This document shows, in pieces, positions 21,268 to 32,299 of a stretch of 64,000 bases of DNA. The notes under the pieces are model-generated. The model made no database searches. It had not been told where the DNA came from and saw only the letters and a list, made by a program, of their open reading frames with translations. The position numbers and the translations under genes were made by a program. The first letter of the stretch is position 1. Each line of letters begins with the position of its first letter. Source of the DNA: Limnanthes douglasii subsp. nivea (lineage: Eukaryota; Streptophyta; Magnoliopsida; Brassicales; Limnanthaceae); the NCBI GenBank assembly GCA_036936605.1, contig JAUPFV010000005.1, positions 234,141,770 to 234,205,769 of the forward strand, read 5' to 3'.

Positions 21268-22960
21268 TTATTCTAAATACAACTTCAAATGTTCGATATT
21301 CCATGGTAGTCTTAACGAGTGCCCGAGCCGGTTTTGCAGGCGATATGTCCCGCTCTTGATTTTTTCTATGACTTTGTATGGTCCTTCCCACTTTGGGGCG
21401 AGCTTGCCGAGGCTTTTGTCTTTGGTGTGCAGGAAGATGCGCCTCAAAACCTTGTTACCGACCTTAAACTCCCGACGGCGTACTTTAGATGCATACCGAC
21501 TTCTCATCAGGGTCTGATAGTGTAAAGAGTTCAGCTGAGCGCGACTCCGTTTCTCTTCAATGAGGTCGAGAGCGAGCCGTCGGTCATCTTCGTTTGTGTT
21601 TTCGTCATAGGTACTGGTCCTGAAGGACGGAAAAATGGACTCCGCTGGAGTGACCGCGTCCATACCATACACTAGAGCATAAGGTGACTCTTGGGTCGCC
21701 GTCCGAGGTGCGGTTCGGTAAGCCCATTACACTTCTTGTAGATAGTCCGGCCATTTACCAGCCTTTCCTTCCAGGTTCGTTTTGAGTCCGTCCAGGATGG
21801 TTCGGTTGGTGACCTCGACCTGCCCATTCGCTTGAGGATGGAATGGAGCAGAGAAACATTGTCTGATCCGGTGAGTTGTACAAAAAGTTTTCATTTCTCT
21901 GCTGTCGAATTGCGGTCCGTTATCCATGGTTAGCCTCTGGGGTACCCCAAACCGACAACAGATGTTGGACCAAATAAACTTGATGATGTCTGTGGTCTTA
22001 GTAGCGGCCAATGGATCAGCTTCTACCCATTTGGAAAAATAATCCACCGCCAACACAATCGTCTGTCTCCCGCCAGATGCCATCGGTAGTGGTCCAACAA
22101 GATCAATTCCCCATCGGTCGAAAGGCAATCCTTCTGATATCGACTCCAAATGAGCTGCTGGTACGTTTATCGCATTCGCGAATCTTTGACAAGTGTCGCA
22201 AGTCTTTACTATTTGTCGTGCGTCTGCCGTTATTGTAGGCCAATAAAACCCTGCGAGAAATATTCTCCTAACCAAAGCCTTGTATCCACAATGTGTCGCA
22301 CCCTCACCGTTATGTAGTTCGGATATAATTATCTGCGACTCGTGGACCCCCATACATCTGAGCAATGGGCAGCTAAATGACTTCTTGTACAATATGTCGC
22401 CCAATAATGTATAACCTCGGGCCTTGTTGCGAATTTTTTGAGCTGAAGCTCCGTCGCTAGGTAGTCGACCTTCGGCTAGGAAGGCTATGAGATCGCGCCG
22501 CCAATCTGAAATCGTTACCGAAGAAACCTGGCAAGCGATTTCAGGTCTGTTATCAAGCTCATGTCGTTTGATGATGGATGAACTTTCTTGCTCGGTTACC
22601 CAGGGATGGTTGCTCGAGCAGGAAGCCGTTGCTAACGAGTCTGCCACCATGTTCTCGCTTCTCGGGACGTGCTCGTATGTGATTTTGTCAAACGTGGCAG
22701 CTAGCACTCTCAGAGCTGCTAAGTATTGTACCAGATGTTCTTTCCTGGCTTCCGCAGCTCCCGAGGCTTGGTTTATCAGAAGCTGGGAATCACTAATTAG
22801 GCGTATTTGTCTTGCTCCACATACTTGTGCTAGCCGTAGTCCGGCCAGGGCAACTTCATATTCGGCTTCATTGTTTGAGGTAGGAAAACCGAATCGAATA
22901 GCCTAGTGCATACTGATGCCTGCTGGGGTAACTATCTACACGCTCGCTCCGTAGCCATTG
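21268..22960 (-). pseudogene. I1 archaeal-type RNase H and integrase
   Basis: aRNH: 'SNNEAEYEVALAGLRLAQVC', 'LISDSQLLINQASG' and 'ADSLATASC'. Integrase: zinc finger 'HNGEGATHCGYKALV...CDTCQRF', core 'WGIDLVGPLPMASGG' (D), 'LTMDNGPQFDSREMK' (D) and 'HPQANGQVEVTNRTI' (E), so the DDE triad is kept. A TAA at 21725-21727 interrupts after 'YLQEV'; the C-terminal part (21672-21268) ends 'WNIEHLKLYLE' and stop. A G/C homopolymer at 22969-22986 disrupts the start of aRNH near 'IQTDGG', where the first catalytic residue should lie. Confidence 0.88.
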
Positions 22961-24468
22961 ACGTTTGCCCCCCCCCCCTCCCCCCCGTCGGTTTGGATGG
23001 TCCACTCATTTGGTTCGGCCTCTCCAGCTAATGCATCCCGATCCGGACGCTTGGAGTGGAACTCTACTAAAAAGTCGGCTAAAACTTGGCCTTTGACGGC
23101 TGTCCGAGGCTCGAAGTTAATGTCGAAATCGCCTAACTCGACCGACCATTTAGACATCCTTCCGGACATGTCTGGTTGTTGGAGTACATATTTGAGAGGA
23201 AACGAGGTGCGTACAATGATATGGTGGGCTTGGAAGTATTGGCACATCTTCTGCGCTGCGGTCACTAGAGCTAAAGCCATTTTCTTCAGCCGCAAATACC
23301 GCGTTTCCGCGTCTAATAAGCTTTTGCTTACGAAGTAGACCGATGTTCGGGCTGGACCTGACTCGCTGATTAAGGCCGCACTAACTGCAAAATCCGTAAC
23401 TGCAATGTAGAGAAAGAGGGTCTCGCCCGTTAGAGGCTTCGTTAAAAGATTCGGGGACGATATATATCGTTTAATCCCTAAGAATTCTTCGGCGCACTCG
23501 GGTGTCCATACAAAATTCTTGGCATGTCTCAAGACCTGAAAAAAGGAGCACATTTATCAGAGGAACGAGAGATAAAGCGATTTAAGGCGGCCAATCACCC
23601 AGTTAGGATTTGGACTTCCTTGATGTTCTTGGGAGGGGTCATGTTGGTAATAGCCCGGAGTTGGATGGGGTCGGCTTCAATCCCTTTCTCGCTGACAAAG
23701 AAACCTAGAAACTTTCCTGACCTGACCCCGAATGAGCACTTCTCAGGGTTGAGCTTGAGGTTTATACCCCGGAGGTTATCGAAAGTTTCCCGCAAATCAG
23801 AAAGGTGTTCTTCGTCCGTGCCGCTCTTGACTAACATGTCGTCAATGTATACCTCCATATTCATCCCAAATTGGCCTTCAAAAGTTTTATTAACAAGCCG
23901 TTGGTACGTGGCCCCGACATTTTTCAGCCCGAATGGCATGACCTTGTAGCAATACAGACCTCAGCCTGTTACAAACGCGGTGTTTTCTTGATCTGTTGAG
24001 TGCAATCTGATCTGATTATAGCCGGCGTACGCATTTGATGAACGACAACAGTTTATTTCCCGAAGTCGAATCTACCAATTGGTCGATCCTTGGCATTGGG
24101 AACGGGTCCTTCGGACATGCCCGATTGAGGTCAGTGAAGTCTACGCACATTCTCCACTTCCCATTTTTCTTCTTAACCAGAACGGTATTGGAGGTCCACA
24201 GCGGATAACTTGCTTCCTTAATGTGCCCGACGCCAATCATTCTTTCGACTTCGCGCAAAATAAAATCTGTCTTTTCCGGGGAAAAAGCCCGACGTTTCTG
24301 AGAGACAGGCCTGACGTTTTCGTTCACAGTTAGCCGATGAATAACGCACGACTCCGGGACTCCTGTTACGTCATTCGAGCACCATGCGAATAAATCTAAA
24401 TTTTCCCGTAGTAAAGACAATAACCGTTCCCTGAAGATTGGCGACAAGAAAACCCCGATCCGCAGCAT
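22961..24468 (-). pseudogene. I1 reverse transcriptase and RNase H
   Basis: 'WRMCVDFTDLNRACPKDPFP' opens the RT. An extra base near 24037 shifts frame exactly in the motif that should read F(M/I)DAYAGYNQI, destroying the first catalytic aspartate. After a TGA near 23960 the frame resumes with 'MPFGLKNVGATYQRLVNKTF' and 'MEVYIDDMLVKSG', so the YIDD box is intact. RNase H follows ('TDFAVSAALISE', 'YFVSKSLLDAETRYLRLKKM') and the connection 'MSKWSVELGDFDINFEPRTA'. The enzyme would have copied element RNA to DNA. Confidence 0.88.
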
Positions 24469-24579
24469 TTTTCCCTCAGCAAACGGATGTTGTTCACATT
24501 CCTCACCGGTAGTCAGATAGCTAGGAGCTTCCCTAGGATCGTCAACAGGTAACGACCCCGGGGGGAGCCCCTTTAACTG

Positions 24580-25152
24580 CTATTCCCGAGCCTGGACCAT
24601 CTCCTGATCCTTTTTAGGTGCTAGCGCTGCTCGGTAACACTCCCGTGCCGCTTTCTGGCTACTCTGAATTATTCCTACATTGTTCCCGACCACGTATTTT
24701 AAACACTGGTGGATTGTAGAAGACACCGCATGCATTCGCGATATCCACGATCTGCCAAAGATTGCATTATGGGAAGCCGGTGCGTCTACTACCACGAATA
24801 GAACGGTGACCTCCTTCTTAAATGGGCCGCAACCTAACTGAACGATGCCCTCAAATTCTCCGATGACGTCAGCTGCTGACCCCGTAAATCCCACAATGGT
24901 TCGGTCTGACCGTGTGATGACCGGAGGTGTCCTAAATTTGGCAAAAGTGGACGCGAAGATTATGTTGGTCGAACTCTTTGTGTCCACCAAGATGTGTCTG
25001 ACCTCCTCCGCTGCGATGGCCACCCCGATCACGATGGCATCTTCGTGAGGGCCGGCTATATCTCTCATGTCGTCGTCGAAATACAGGATCGGGGATGGAG
25101 CGCTCTTGGAGAGAGGGTAAGGTCGAGCCTCCAATTGAGTGGTTAGATTCAC
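24580..25152 (-). pseudogene. I1 aspartic protease
   Basis: The active-site segment reads 'RHILVDTKSSTNIIFAS' where retropepsins have DTG, so the catalytic loop glycine is a lysine. Downstream 'VVDAPASHNAIFGRSWISRM' is the usual second half. A stop follows at 24577, before the RT region. The protein would have processed the gag-pol polyprotein. Confidence 0.85.
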
Positions 25153-27149
25153 AATGTGTCTCTTCCTGGAAGAGTGAGTGGTACCTGCGATCGAATCTCA
25201 CCAAAGATAGTCAGACTCTCAAAGAATTTACAAAGGTTTCTTACATTACCGACGCTTTCCTCTGCTTCATCTTCGATGATCCCTATTATGTTGCGGTTAG
25301 CCTCGGGGTCGAGGTACTCAATGGTGACATCAAAAGGGTCGGTTACCTCGGAAATTGTCATAGTGGTTTCGGGCTTTGGAATTACCACGATTTCTTTGGA
25401 AGTTGTACTCTGCTGGGCTTTCTTGATATATTCCAGGAGGTTACCGTGCTCGACCAGCATCTGTATTTCTTTCTTAAGGGCAATACAATCCTTAGTATCA
25501 TGTCCCACGTCTTCGTGATAGCGAAAATAACGATTGTTCCTCTGCTCCCGAGGCGTGGGTATTGGGAAAGGCCTTCGGTACATCCCACTTTTCTTGGTTT
25601 TTTCGTAGATCGACGATACACATTCTGTTAGATCCGCGAAATAAGCAGGTCGGATCCATTTGTTAGACATGGGTCGCGAAACCGTTTGACTCGTCTGCTT
25701 CGGTTTCTGGCTTGGCGGAGCCGAAGGTTCGGCTGGTAAGGACTGGGTCAGTTGCATCGTGTTAACTGGCTGGACTTCCCAAGCGTAGCTAGATTGAATC
25801 CCTCGTCTTATCACAACTGCCGCTTGCGCGCTTTGCTGAATTTGCGCGGCCAGTTCGGACGCCTCGGTTTCTTCGATCAATATCTGTTTTTCTACCTGGG
25901 CCAGAAGGGCGGAAAAAGTGAATGCTTGCTTCTTAGTTACTACTTGCTTCATTGGTCCTAGGAGCAAACCTAGGCGGTATGCGGTTAAGACCACGTTCTT
26001 CTCGCAGTGGTCCAGGTCGGTTTTTGCGTCGATAAACCGCCTGGTGTAATCCCTGAGGCTCTCTCCCAACCTCTGTTTACAATTCATAATAGTGTCTCCA
26101 TTGGCTCGGAAACTTTTGCTTCCGACGAAATGCTGTCTAAACATTGTCCAAAACATACCGAAGTTTTTGATGCAACCTCGTGGCAAACGGTTGTACCATT
26201 TGGACGCCCGATCCCGGAAGGTCATGGAAAACGCCCTACACAAGAGTTTATCGTCGTTGTCGAAGCTAAGCATGAAGTTCTTGAAGGCTTCCAAGTGGTT
26301 ATCCGGATCCTTCTTCCCGTCGTATTTTTCTAATTTGGAAATATCGAATCTCTTCGGGAGCTGTCCCGCCAATATCTCGTCGGTCAATGGCGACACTCTC
26401 CAATTCATCTCGTACCCGAAAGCTCCGCCTCCGAGCCCTTCTGTTTGAACTCCATAAAGCCCATCATCCCCCGGACTGATAAACTGGCTGTTGGTTCGGT
26501 ACGCCTGATTCTGGCCGTTCGAAGGTTGCCATTGTACTTGAGGCAACGCCACTCACTCTTCGTGACTGACCGTGGGCATATCTTCTTTTTCAAATGACAC
26601 TGGAGTTTGTTTTTCGGTGCTACCTTTTTTATATTTCGGAGAGTTGGATCGGGGTCTTCGGTGGCGTCAGGAACGATTTTTCTGCGCGTGTTTGTTTATC
26701 CTTTCCCGTCGTCGGTACTCCCTGCCCGACGAATCATCCGAGGTGTAATTGGTGGAAATGCTGCGGTGGTCCTCCGGGTATCGCTGCTTCCTGGTATTTT
26801 GCCCCTCCTCAGGGCGAGGCTCCCGGTAATACTTGACAGGTCGGGCCTCGATGCGTTGTCCCGCAGGCGGGTTGCCCCCGCTGCGATCATCCAAGAGCGG
26901 CTCTTTGCCTTTTCCTTCACGAGCCCTTTTCCCGCCTAGTGCCCGCTCCCTTTCAGTGTTTAGTCTGGCAATGTCTTCCAGGAGCTGCCTTCGGGTCATG
27001 ATAAAGGTTGATCGTTTGTCCCGACCCTGGACGTAGAGCTCCCGACCCGGGGCTCCTTCACCCTCAGATAGAGACACGACTCGGGCGACTTCTCTCCCGA
27101 CCCTCTCTTCAACAGCCTCGTCATTCATGTTTTTAATCGCGATTTTCAA
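25149..27149 (-). pseudogene. I1 gag
   Basis: One frame from ATG 27149 to 25149, interrupted only by two TGA codons between 26669 and 26552. N-terminal part: charged, with 'TRRQLLEDIARLNTERERAL'. Core: 'LPKRFDISKLEKYDGKKDPD', 'FRDRASKWYNRLPRGCIKNF' and 'DYTRRFIDAKTDLDHCEKN', the retrotransposon gag domain. A zinc-knuckle-like 'YFRYHEDVGHDTKDC' lies near the C-terminus. Both stops fit CGA-to-TGA changes. Confidence 0.88.
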
Positions 27150-27180
27150 GGGAAAAGATTCCTTTTTGGGTATCGCGCGT

Positions 27181-27198
27181 TCCCACAGACGGCGCCAA
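27181..27198 (-). other. Primer binding site of I1
   Basis: Directly after the 5' LTR on the minus strand: TTGGCGCCGTCTGTGGGA. Position and TGGCGCC start fit a tRNA-primed minus-strand start site of plant Ty3/gypsy elements. I do not assign the tRNA. Confidence 0.75.
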
Positions 27199-27527
27199 TG
27201 ATGAGAGAATAAATGACTTAAGGAATATTTCGAATGTGGAATCTGATGTGACTAGAGAGAGAGTGTGTAGAGAGAGAAAGTGCAAAGTGAATAGAATAAT
27301 ATTCAATGTCCCACCTACCAAGAAAGTGGGTCACCTTTTATAGTAAAGTAAGGTGGGCCCATTAACATCCTTAGTGGGCTGGTTTGATTATTATTTTGGT
27401 CCATTATTAAGCATATTGTTTACAAATTTGCCTATAGAGGATAATAAATACAATAATAGCCATGCCAAGTCTTTTTTACTCATAATCAACTCCTTATTAT
27501 TTATTCCGGCGAATTATCTCCTTATCA
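27199..27527 (-). repeat. 5' LTR of I1
   Basis: 329 bp, same ends as the copy at 16859-17187 and followed by the GCTAT target-site duplication at 27528-27532. With element orientation minus, this is the promoter LTR. It contains 'ccttttatagtaaag' near 27335, readable as a TATA-like site on either strand. Confidence 0.93.
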
Positions 27528-27630
27528 GCTATCACATGCCACTATTTGTAATTTGGAGCCAAATTTCATGTTTGTTATTTTGTTAATTTCTCAACTTGTC
27601 TTAATATTATAAACACCTTGCATCTTAAAA

Positions 27631-27810
27631 AAATATCACTTTACAAATCGTTACTTTGACAAATATCATTTCATAAATTGACACTTCGAAATATAGCACG
27701 TCACAAATTGGCACTTTTAAAAATATCACTTCACAAATTGTCACTTCGAAAAATATCACATCACAGATTAACACTTCAAAAAATATTACTTCTCAAATTG
27801 GCACTTTGAA
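27631..27810. repeat. 30-bp tandem repeat of Y1
   Basis: Six units of exactly 30 bp starting at 27631, 27661, 27691, 27721, 27751 and 27781, each near 'aaatatcacttcacaaattg' followed by 'acacttcgaa'. A degenerate unit follows. It lies between the Y1 aORF end (left of I1) and the Y1 integrase, the same relative place as the X and I arrays. The reverse complement resembles half of the 61-bp X unit. Confidence 0.9.
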
Positions 27811-28099
27811 AAAGATTTGTTTGAAAAATATCATTTCCTAAATTATTACAAGGGTGATCACAGCATTAAAGGAATCACACACTTGATGTATAGGCCCATA
27901 ACACCTCTTGAAGATAATTAGGCCACGTTCCAGCTGCACCTTCCAAATTTTTCTTAATATCATCCAAGATTTGTATATTATTAACTTCTACATGCAAAAT
28001 TTACTTGTGGATGAAAAGGTGTTAAAAAATGCTGTTTGATTTCCCTCGAAAAACAAAAGGATTTTATCTCTTTGTTGTTAAATTGAGTTCCATTATATG

Positions 28100-29330
28100 T
28101 GGTAATTATTTGAGACACCCCCAATCTACAACAAATTTTCGATAAAATAAACTTGATGACATCTTTAGCTCTTGTCTAATAAAGGTTTTGCTTCTCAGGT
28201 GCGACAATAATAGTTTGATGCCCTTCAGAAGACATTAGTAGCGGCCCTACCAAATCTATCCCCAATCTATCAAAATGGAGCACCTCAGAAATTGAATCTA
28301 GTGGTACAACTAGAATATGAATGATATTTGTGAATCTCTGACAAGTGTCACATTTCAAACTAAAGTTTTGGCATTAATCGTTATGGTAGGCCAATAATAC
28401 ACGGTTAATAATACTCTTCTTGTTAAAAAATTGATACCACAATGAGCGTAACGTTCCCTATCATGCAGTTCCAAGCAAATTATTTTAGATTTGTTTTCCC
28501 TCAATTATCTCAACAATGGTCAACTCAAATATTTCTTATACAATATTCCCCTAAGGACTGTAAATTCGTGCGCCTTAAACCTTAGTTTCAGAGTTAATCG
28601 CTTGTCAACTGGTAACGTCCATTTGAGTAAAAAATCTTTTAAATCAAACTACCAATCTTGTTCTTCTTCCTCAGCAGCCACAGACAACTCTTTAGAATAT
28701 TAATATTGATCATATTTCATCATTTTAGATGGACTTTACTGTACTAAAATCCAATGATAGCCTTCGAAATAAGCAACGGTTTCCATAGAGTTTGCAATTT
28801 TGTCCCCGGTTGATATATTCAACCGTTAGATAATTGAACATCATTGCCAATCCTCTCTCAATTCTCGCAAATATTTTATGAGTTGATCTTTCTTAGCCTT
28901 AGACGTTCCTGAAATATGATTCACCACAAGATGTGAATCAGTCTTCAAACGTATTTTCTTAGCTCCACGAATATATGCAAGTCTCAATCCAACAAGTGTC
29001 GTCTTATATTCAACCTCATTGTTTGACGCTTTAAATCTAAACCGTATGGCTTGATACATGGTCTCCCCTGATGAAGCTACCAGCTGAATTCCTGCTCCCG
29101 GTCCTAAAATACTTGAAACTCCATCAGTTCTAACCAACCGTTCATCCTTTGAAGACAATTCGTATGTATCATTTTCCTCAACATAAAATCGCTTAGAATT
29201 AAAAACGAGAAACCATAAAAAAAAACTTTGGCTTTGATTTTTGTTTGAGTAGTAAATTCAATGTCATAATCTCTTAACTCTAGAGATATCTGAATAAGTT
29301 TTTCTAACAGGCTTTATATCCGAATAGCAA
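28100..29330 (-). pseudogene. Y1 pol remnants: RNase H and integrase
   Basis: Minus-strand pieces: the RNase H connection 'ISLELRDYDIEFTTQTKI' (near 29300), archaeal-type RNase H 'KASNNEVEYKTTLVGLRL' and 'KTDSHLVVNHISGTSKAKK' (29158-28841), and integrase 'CDTCQRFTNIIHI' with 'FDRLGIDLVGPLLMSSEGHQ' (28358-28176). Many stops. With the 30-bp array and the plus-strand aORF left of I1, it forms one Tat-type element that was split by I1. Confidence 0.75.
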
Positions 29331-29577
29331 AGGCTTTTGAATAAAGTTAGTCAAATACTTTGAACATTTATCCCAATAGGTTTTTCTGACATGCATTATA
29401 TAATAAATTTCCATAATATAAATACTTACCATTAATTTTTATTAATTTACTATTTAATATTTAATTTTCACTAACCTACTTAAATTACTAAAGCCTAACT
29501 AAATCGTTTAAAATAACCTCACCCAGTTATACCAAACCCTTTATTTTAAACTCTCTTCTTTAAAGTGTGTTGTACAG
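29331..29577. other. AT-rich interval, nothing coding
   Basis: AT-rich sequence with 'ttaatttttattaatttact' stretches, similar in style to 30290-30380. Ends in 'cccttt..ctcttctttaaagtgtgttgta', which recurs before the second TGA-like fragment (34895-34930), so the last part belongs to that duplicated gene piece. Confidence 0.4.
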
Positions 29578-30063
29578 ATGTTTGATTTGACATATATGAA
29601 TCTACCAGCTGAAAGAACGAGTTCCCAAACATTATCAGGATCTCAGCAAGATATGGTATCGGTTAGACATCTTAAATACCCGATGGTGGTGTCTCTTAAT
29701 TTTATTTTTCACCTTGATTTTTCTCATAACCATTAGTAGTTGGTTTTTAAGAAGTTCTTACTTTAGAGTATGAAGCAACTTGGAAAAGATTCTTGCTTCT
29801 TTTGTGGGTTCCAACTCAAATGAGAGATCAAAAGATAAAATTCTAGATAGTAAGATATTTTGGCAATGTTTGTTGTTATCCTAGTATTTACATTTTTTCT
29901 TGATTTATGTCCACTTTATTTATTGAATGAGAATTTTGCAGCCATCCCACAAACTTGTTCAGGGTTTTCTCTTTTATTTTTTCAGGCATATGTTCAAGAG
30001 CTTGAGAGTAGCAGGCTGAAGTTGAATCAACTTGAGCAAGAGCTGCAACGAGCTCGCGAGCGG
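29578..30063 (+). pseudogene. TGA-type bZIP gene fragment 1
   Basis: An ATG at 29578 opens a short N-terminal piece with 'AERTSSQTLSGSQQD'; 'SNERSKDKILDSKI' near 29816 resembles the start of the TGA basic region; then a perfect 26-codon exon at 29986-30063, with tttttcag acceptor and gtatga donor, encodes 'AYVQELESSRLKLNQLEQEL' and 'QRARERV'. This is the leucine zipper of TGA factors, which bind TGACG/as-1 elements. The basic DNA-contact region and the C-terminal domain are missing, so this is a fragment. Confidence 0.75.
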
Positions 30064-30069
30064 GTATGA

Positions 30070-30555
30070 AATATTATTTGTTGGGAAACAACTATTGAGA
30101 TTCATTCATGCAAAACCTCGTCACTTTTGTTAACAAATATTATATATGTGGTTACTGGCGCATGTCAATTAACCATATTGTGGCGCATGGTACCCAAACC
30201 TACAAAAAAAAATCACATTTGAGACCCAAAATACCCCTTTACTTAATTTTTTTACAATTTTACTTTTATTTTAATTTTTTTATTATTTAACTTAAATACT
30301 TTCTTTAACTTTTGTACTATTTAACTTAAATACTTACAATTAATTTTTACTAACTTACCATTTAACACTAGCCTATGCTATACTGAGACCTATAATTCAA
30401 AAAAAAAAAATCAAAAAAACTTAAAATACCAAAATACCCCTAATTTATAAAAACCTTAAATTGAATCTAAATACACTGAATTTAACTCTCCCCATCTCTA
30501 CAGACTATCCAACACTAAACATAACCTAAAGACCCTACAAATCATAATTAGATTA
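30070..30555. other. AT-rich interval, nothing coding
   Basis: A-rich and T-rich runs ('aaaaaaaaaaaatcaaaaaaac', 'ccaaaatacccctaat') without open frames of note. It separates the TGA fragment from the copia remnant. Confidence 0.4.
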
Positions 30556-30559
30556 TGGA

Positions 30560-31259
30560 TTTGAGCGATTTAAATTCATAACAGTTTGAGTGCGTCACCC
30601 TTGACTTGGACCTCCAGTTCTTCCTTCTTAAAGAACTCGCTTTGCTTCTAGATCTTCCCCTAGTCATAAGACCTTCCCCTTAAGCTTGAGTGTCTGGCTG
30701 CAACTGTCTCATCTCCTTTGATTTCAGTGCCCCTTTGACATCTGCTAGCGATAACTTATCCTTACCATACATAATGGTATCTACGAAGTTTTCATAGGGA
30801 GCTGGTAACGATCTCAATACAAACAAAGCTTGATCCTCATCCTCAATATTGATATTTATGTTCTCCAAGTCCATTATAATTGATTTGAAATTATCTAAGT
30901 GCTCTGTTGTGGACATACCTTCTTTCAATTTGAAATTATACAAACGCTCTTCAAGTATAATCAGTTTACTACTGATTTCTCTGAGTAAAGATCTCCTAGC
31001 TTTTTCCATGCGCATGCAGCAGTCTTCTCACCACTAATCTCGCGAAGCACACTGTCTTTCACACTCATTAAAATCCAGCACAAAGCCCTTTCTTGAAGAT
31101 CTTTTTTCTCCTTTTTTCCATCTCTTTTGGTAACTTATTCTCCACAGCCTTCCACAACCCTTGCAGTACCAATGAAGATTTCAGTTTAATCTTCCACAAC
31201 GCAAAGCTGGATCCCCCATCAAATTTTTCAATCATGTATTTTGTTGCTGTAGACGCCAT
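30560..31259 (-). pseudogene. Ty1/copia gag, truncated
   Basis: Minus strand from ATG 31259: 'MIEKFDGGSSFALWKIKLKS' then a frame break near 31060; resumes with 'LREISSKLIILEERLYNFKL', 'STTEHLDNFKSIIMDLENIN' and 'DEDQALFVLRSLPAPYENFV', the copia gag core. A damaged zinc-knuckle-like 'SNCYEFKSLKS' lies near 30560. No protease, integrase or RT follows. The LTR and PBS are just upstream. Confidence 0.85.
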
Positions 31260-31298
31260 TGTAAAACCCTAATTGCAAAAGCCCTAATTTCACCACGT

Positions 31299-31311
31299 GG
31301 CTCTGATACCA
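31299..31311 (-). other. Copia primer binding site
   Basis: The minus strand reads TGGTATCAGAGCC, the standard match to the 3' end of initiator methionine tRNA, four bases from the LTR start and about 40 bases before the gag ATG. Confidence 0.9.
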
Positions 31312-31315
31312 ATTT

Positions 31316-31605
31316 TGTTATTAAATTACTATGCAATTATCAAAATGGCTCAAGCACAGAACATATACGAAGGAAAGATTTAAATGAAACACAGGATTTA
31401 ACGTGGTTCGACAATTGTCTACGTCCACGGGCGCCACCAGAGAAAAGAGTTTCATTATGATATAAAAGGTTACAGATTTCAGATTATGTTTTGTGTCGCC
31501 CTATTAATCTATTTATAGAGAATTAGTAGACTTACTAGACTATGGGCCTAATAGGCTCATACCACAAGACTAACTCAATTGATTGCACAATATCACTATC
31601 ACAGA
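31316..31605 (-). repeat. Copia LTR
   Basis: Starts TGTTATTAAATT next to the PBS spacer. Contains 'ctatttatagagaattagta' and 'gggcctaataggctcat'. The outer end is near 'tatcactatcaca' (31592-31605) but no target-site duplication was found, so this border is approximate. It interrupts or abuts a MULE remnant. Confidence 0.6.
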
Positions 31606-31609
31606 CACA

Positions 31610-32075
31610 AAACTGTACTGCCGGACACAGTACACCGTCAAGGCAATATTCGACTCATTCACAACACCAACCGTTTATTGATTGTCCCTTCACGTTAATG
31701 GGAAGTCCATCCATAGAAGTACCCGATTATTGGAGATTGATAGTGGTAAACGGAAAACACAATCACCAACCGTTTTACACTTGAATGGTCATTCACGAAT
31801 CGTTATACTAAAAATGAACGAAGAGGAGTTAGTTCGTAAACTCACGACAATCGGTTCTCGGCCAAGAGAGATTTACCGTGGTTTGAAGCTTAAGAACCCT
31901 AAAAATGTATCTTGTATGCGTACCATTTACAATATGCATAAAAACACTGTTTGGTCGATAAATCAAGCAATACCCAAATGGAATACTTGTTTGATAAATT
32001 AAAAGAGTACGAGTACTTCATTTGGGAGCGAACAAACGAAGCAACCAAAATTCAGTATGTGACACCTATTAGATA
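31610..32075 (+). pseudogene. MULE transposase N-terminal fragment
   Basis: Reads 'DCPFTLMG', 'DYWRLIVVNGKHNH' (zinc-ligand region of MuDR-type transposases), then in another frame 'LNGHSRIVILKMNEEELVRK' and 'PREIYRGLKLKNPKNVSCMR', then 'LFDKLKEYEYFIWERTNE'. At least two frameshifts. The DDE core is absent. The same family occurs more fully at 47130-49750. Confidence 0.75.
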
Positions 32076-32299
32076 AAAATATAACATATTCCTTTACGTG
32101 TTAGGATCAACCAACATAATACTTTAAAGTTAGATTTTAAGGTAAAAAACTAAGCTCATCATATCCCTTTACGACATACTCGCTTAACAAAAATATAGTA
32201 TGTTGATTAGTATCTCGAGTCTCTTGGTCTAAACTGAAAGAATGAGGTGCATATCTACACATACTTGAGTGAGCAATAGCCTATGAACTATGAAGCGTA

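Larger units (their letters stand above)
16859..27527 (-). mobile_element. Tat-lineage Ty3/gypsy element I1, complete ends
   Basis: Two 329-bp LTRs (16859-17187 and 27199-27527) in the same orientation, TG...CA ends, flanked by a direct GCTAT at 16854-16858 and 27528-27532. On the minus strand the order is PBS, gag, protease, RT, RNase H, archaeal-type RNase H, integrase, 91-bp tandem repeats; then an ORF on the plus strand lies before the 3' LTR. Dual RNase H plus an antisense ORF is the pattern described for the Tat group. The LTRs differ at about 14 sites by eye (roughly 4%). Several ORFs are broken, so it is not autonomous now. It is inserted in Y1. Confidence 0.95.

Noticed and set aside
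24845..26448. Several plus-strand frames of 67-178 codons across I1 gag and protease
   Set aside because: All lie opposite recognised gag/protease coding sequence and have no domain of their own.
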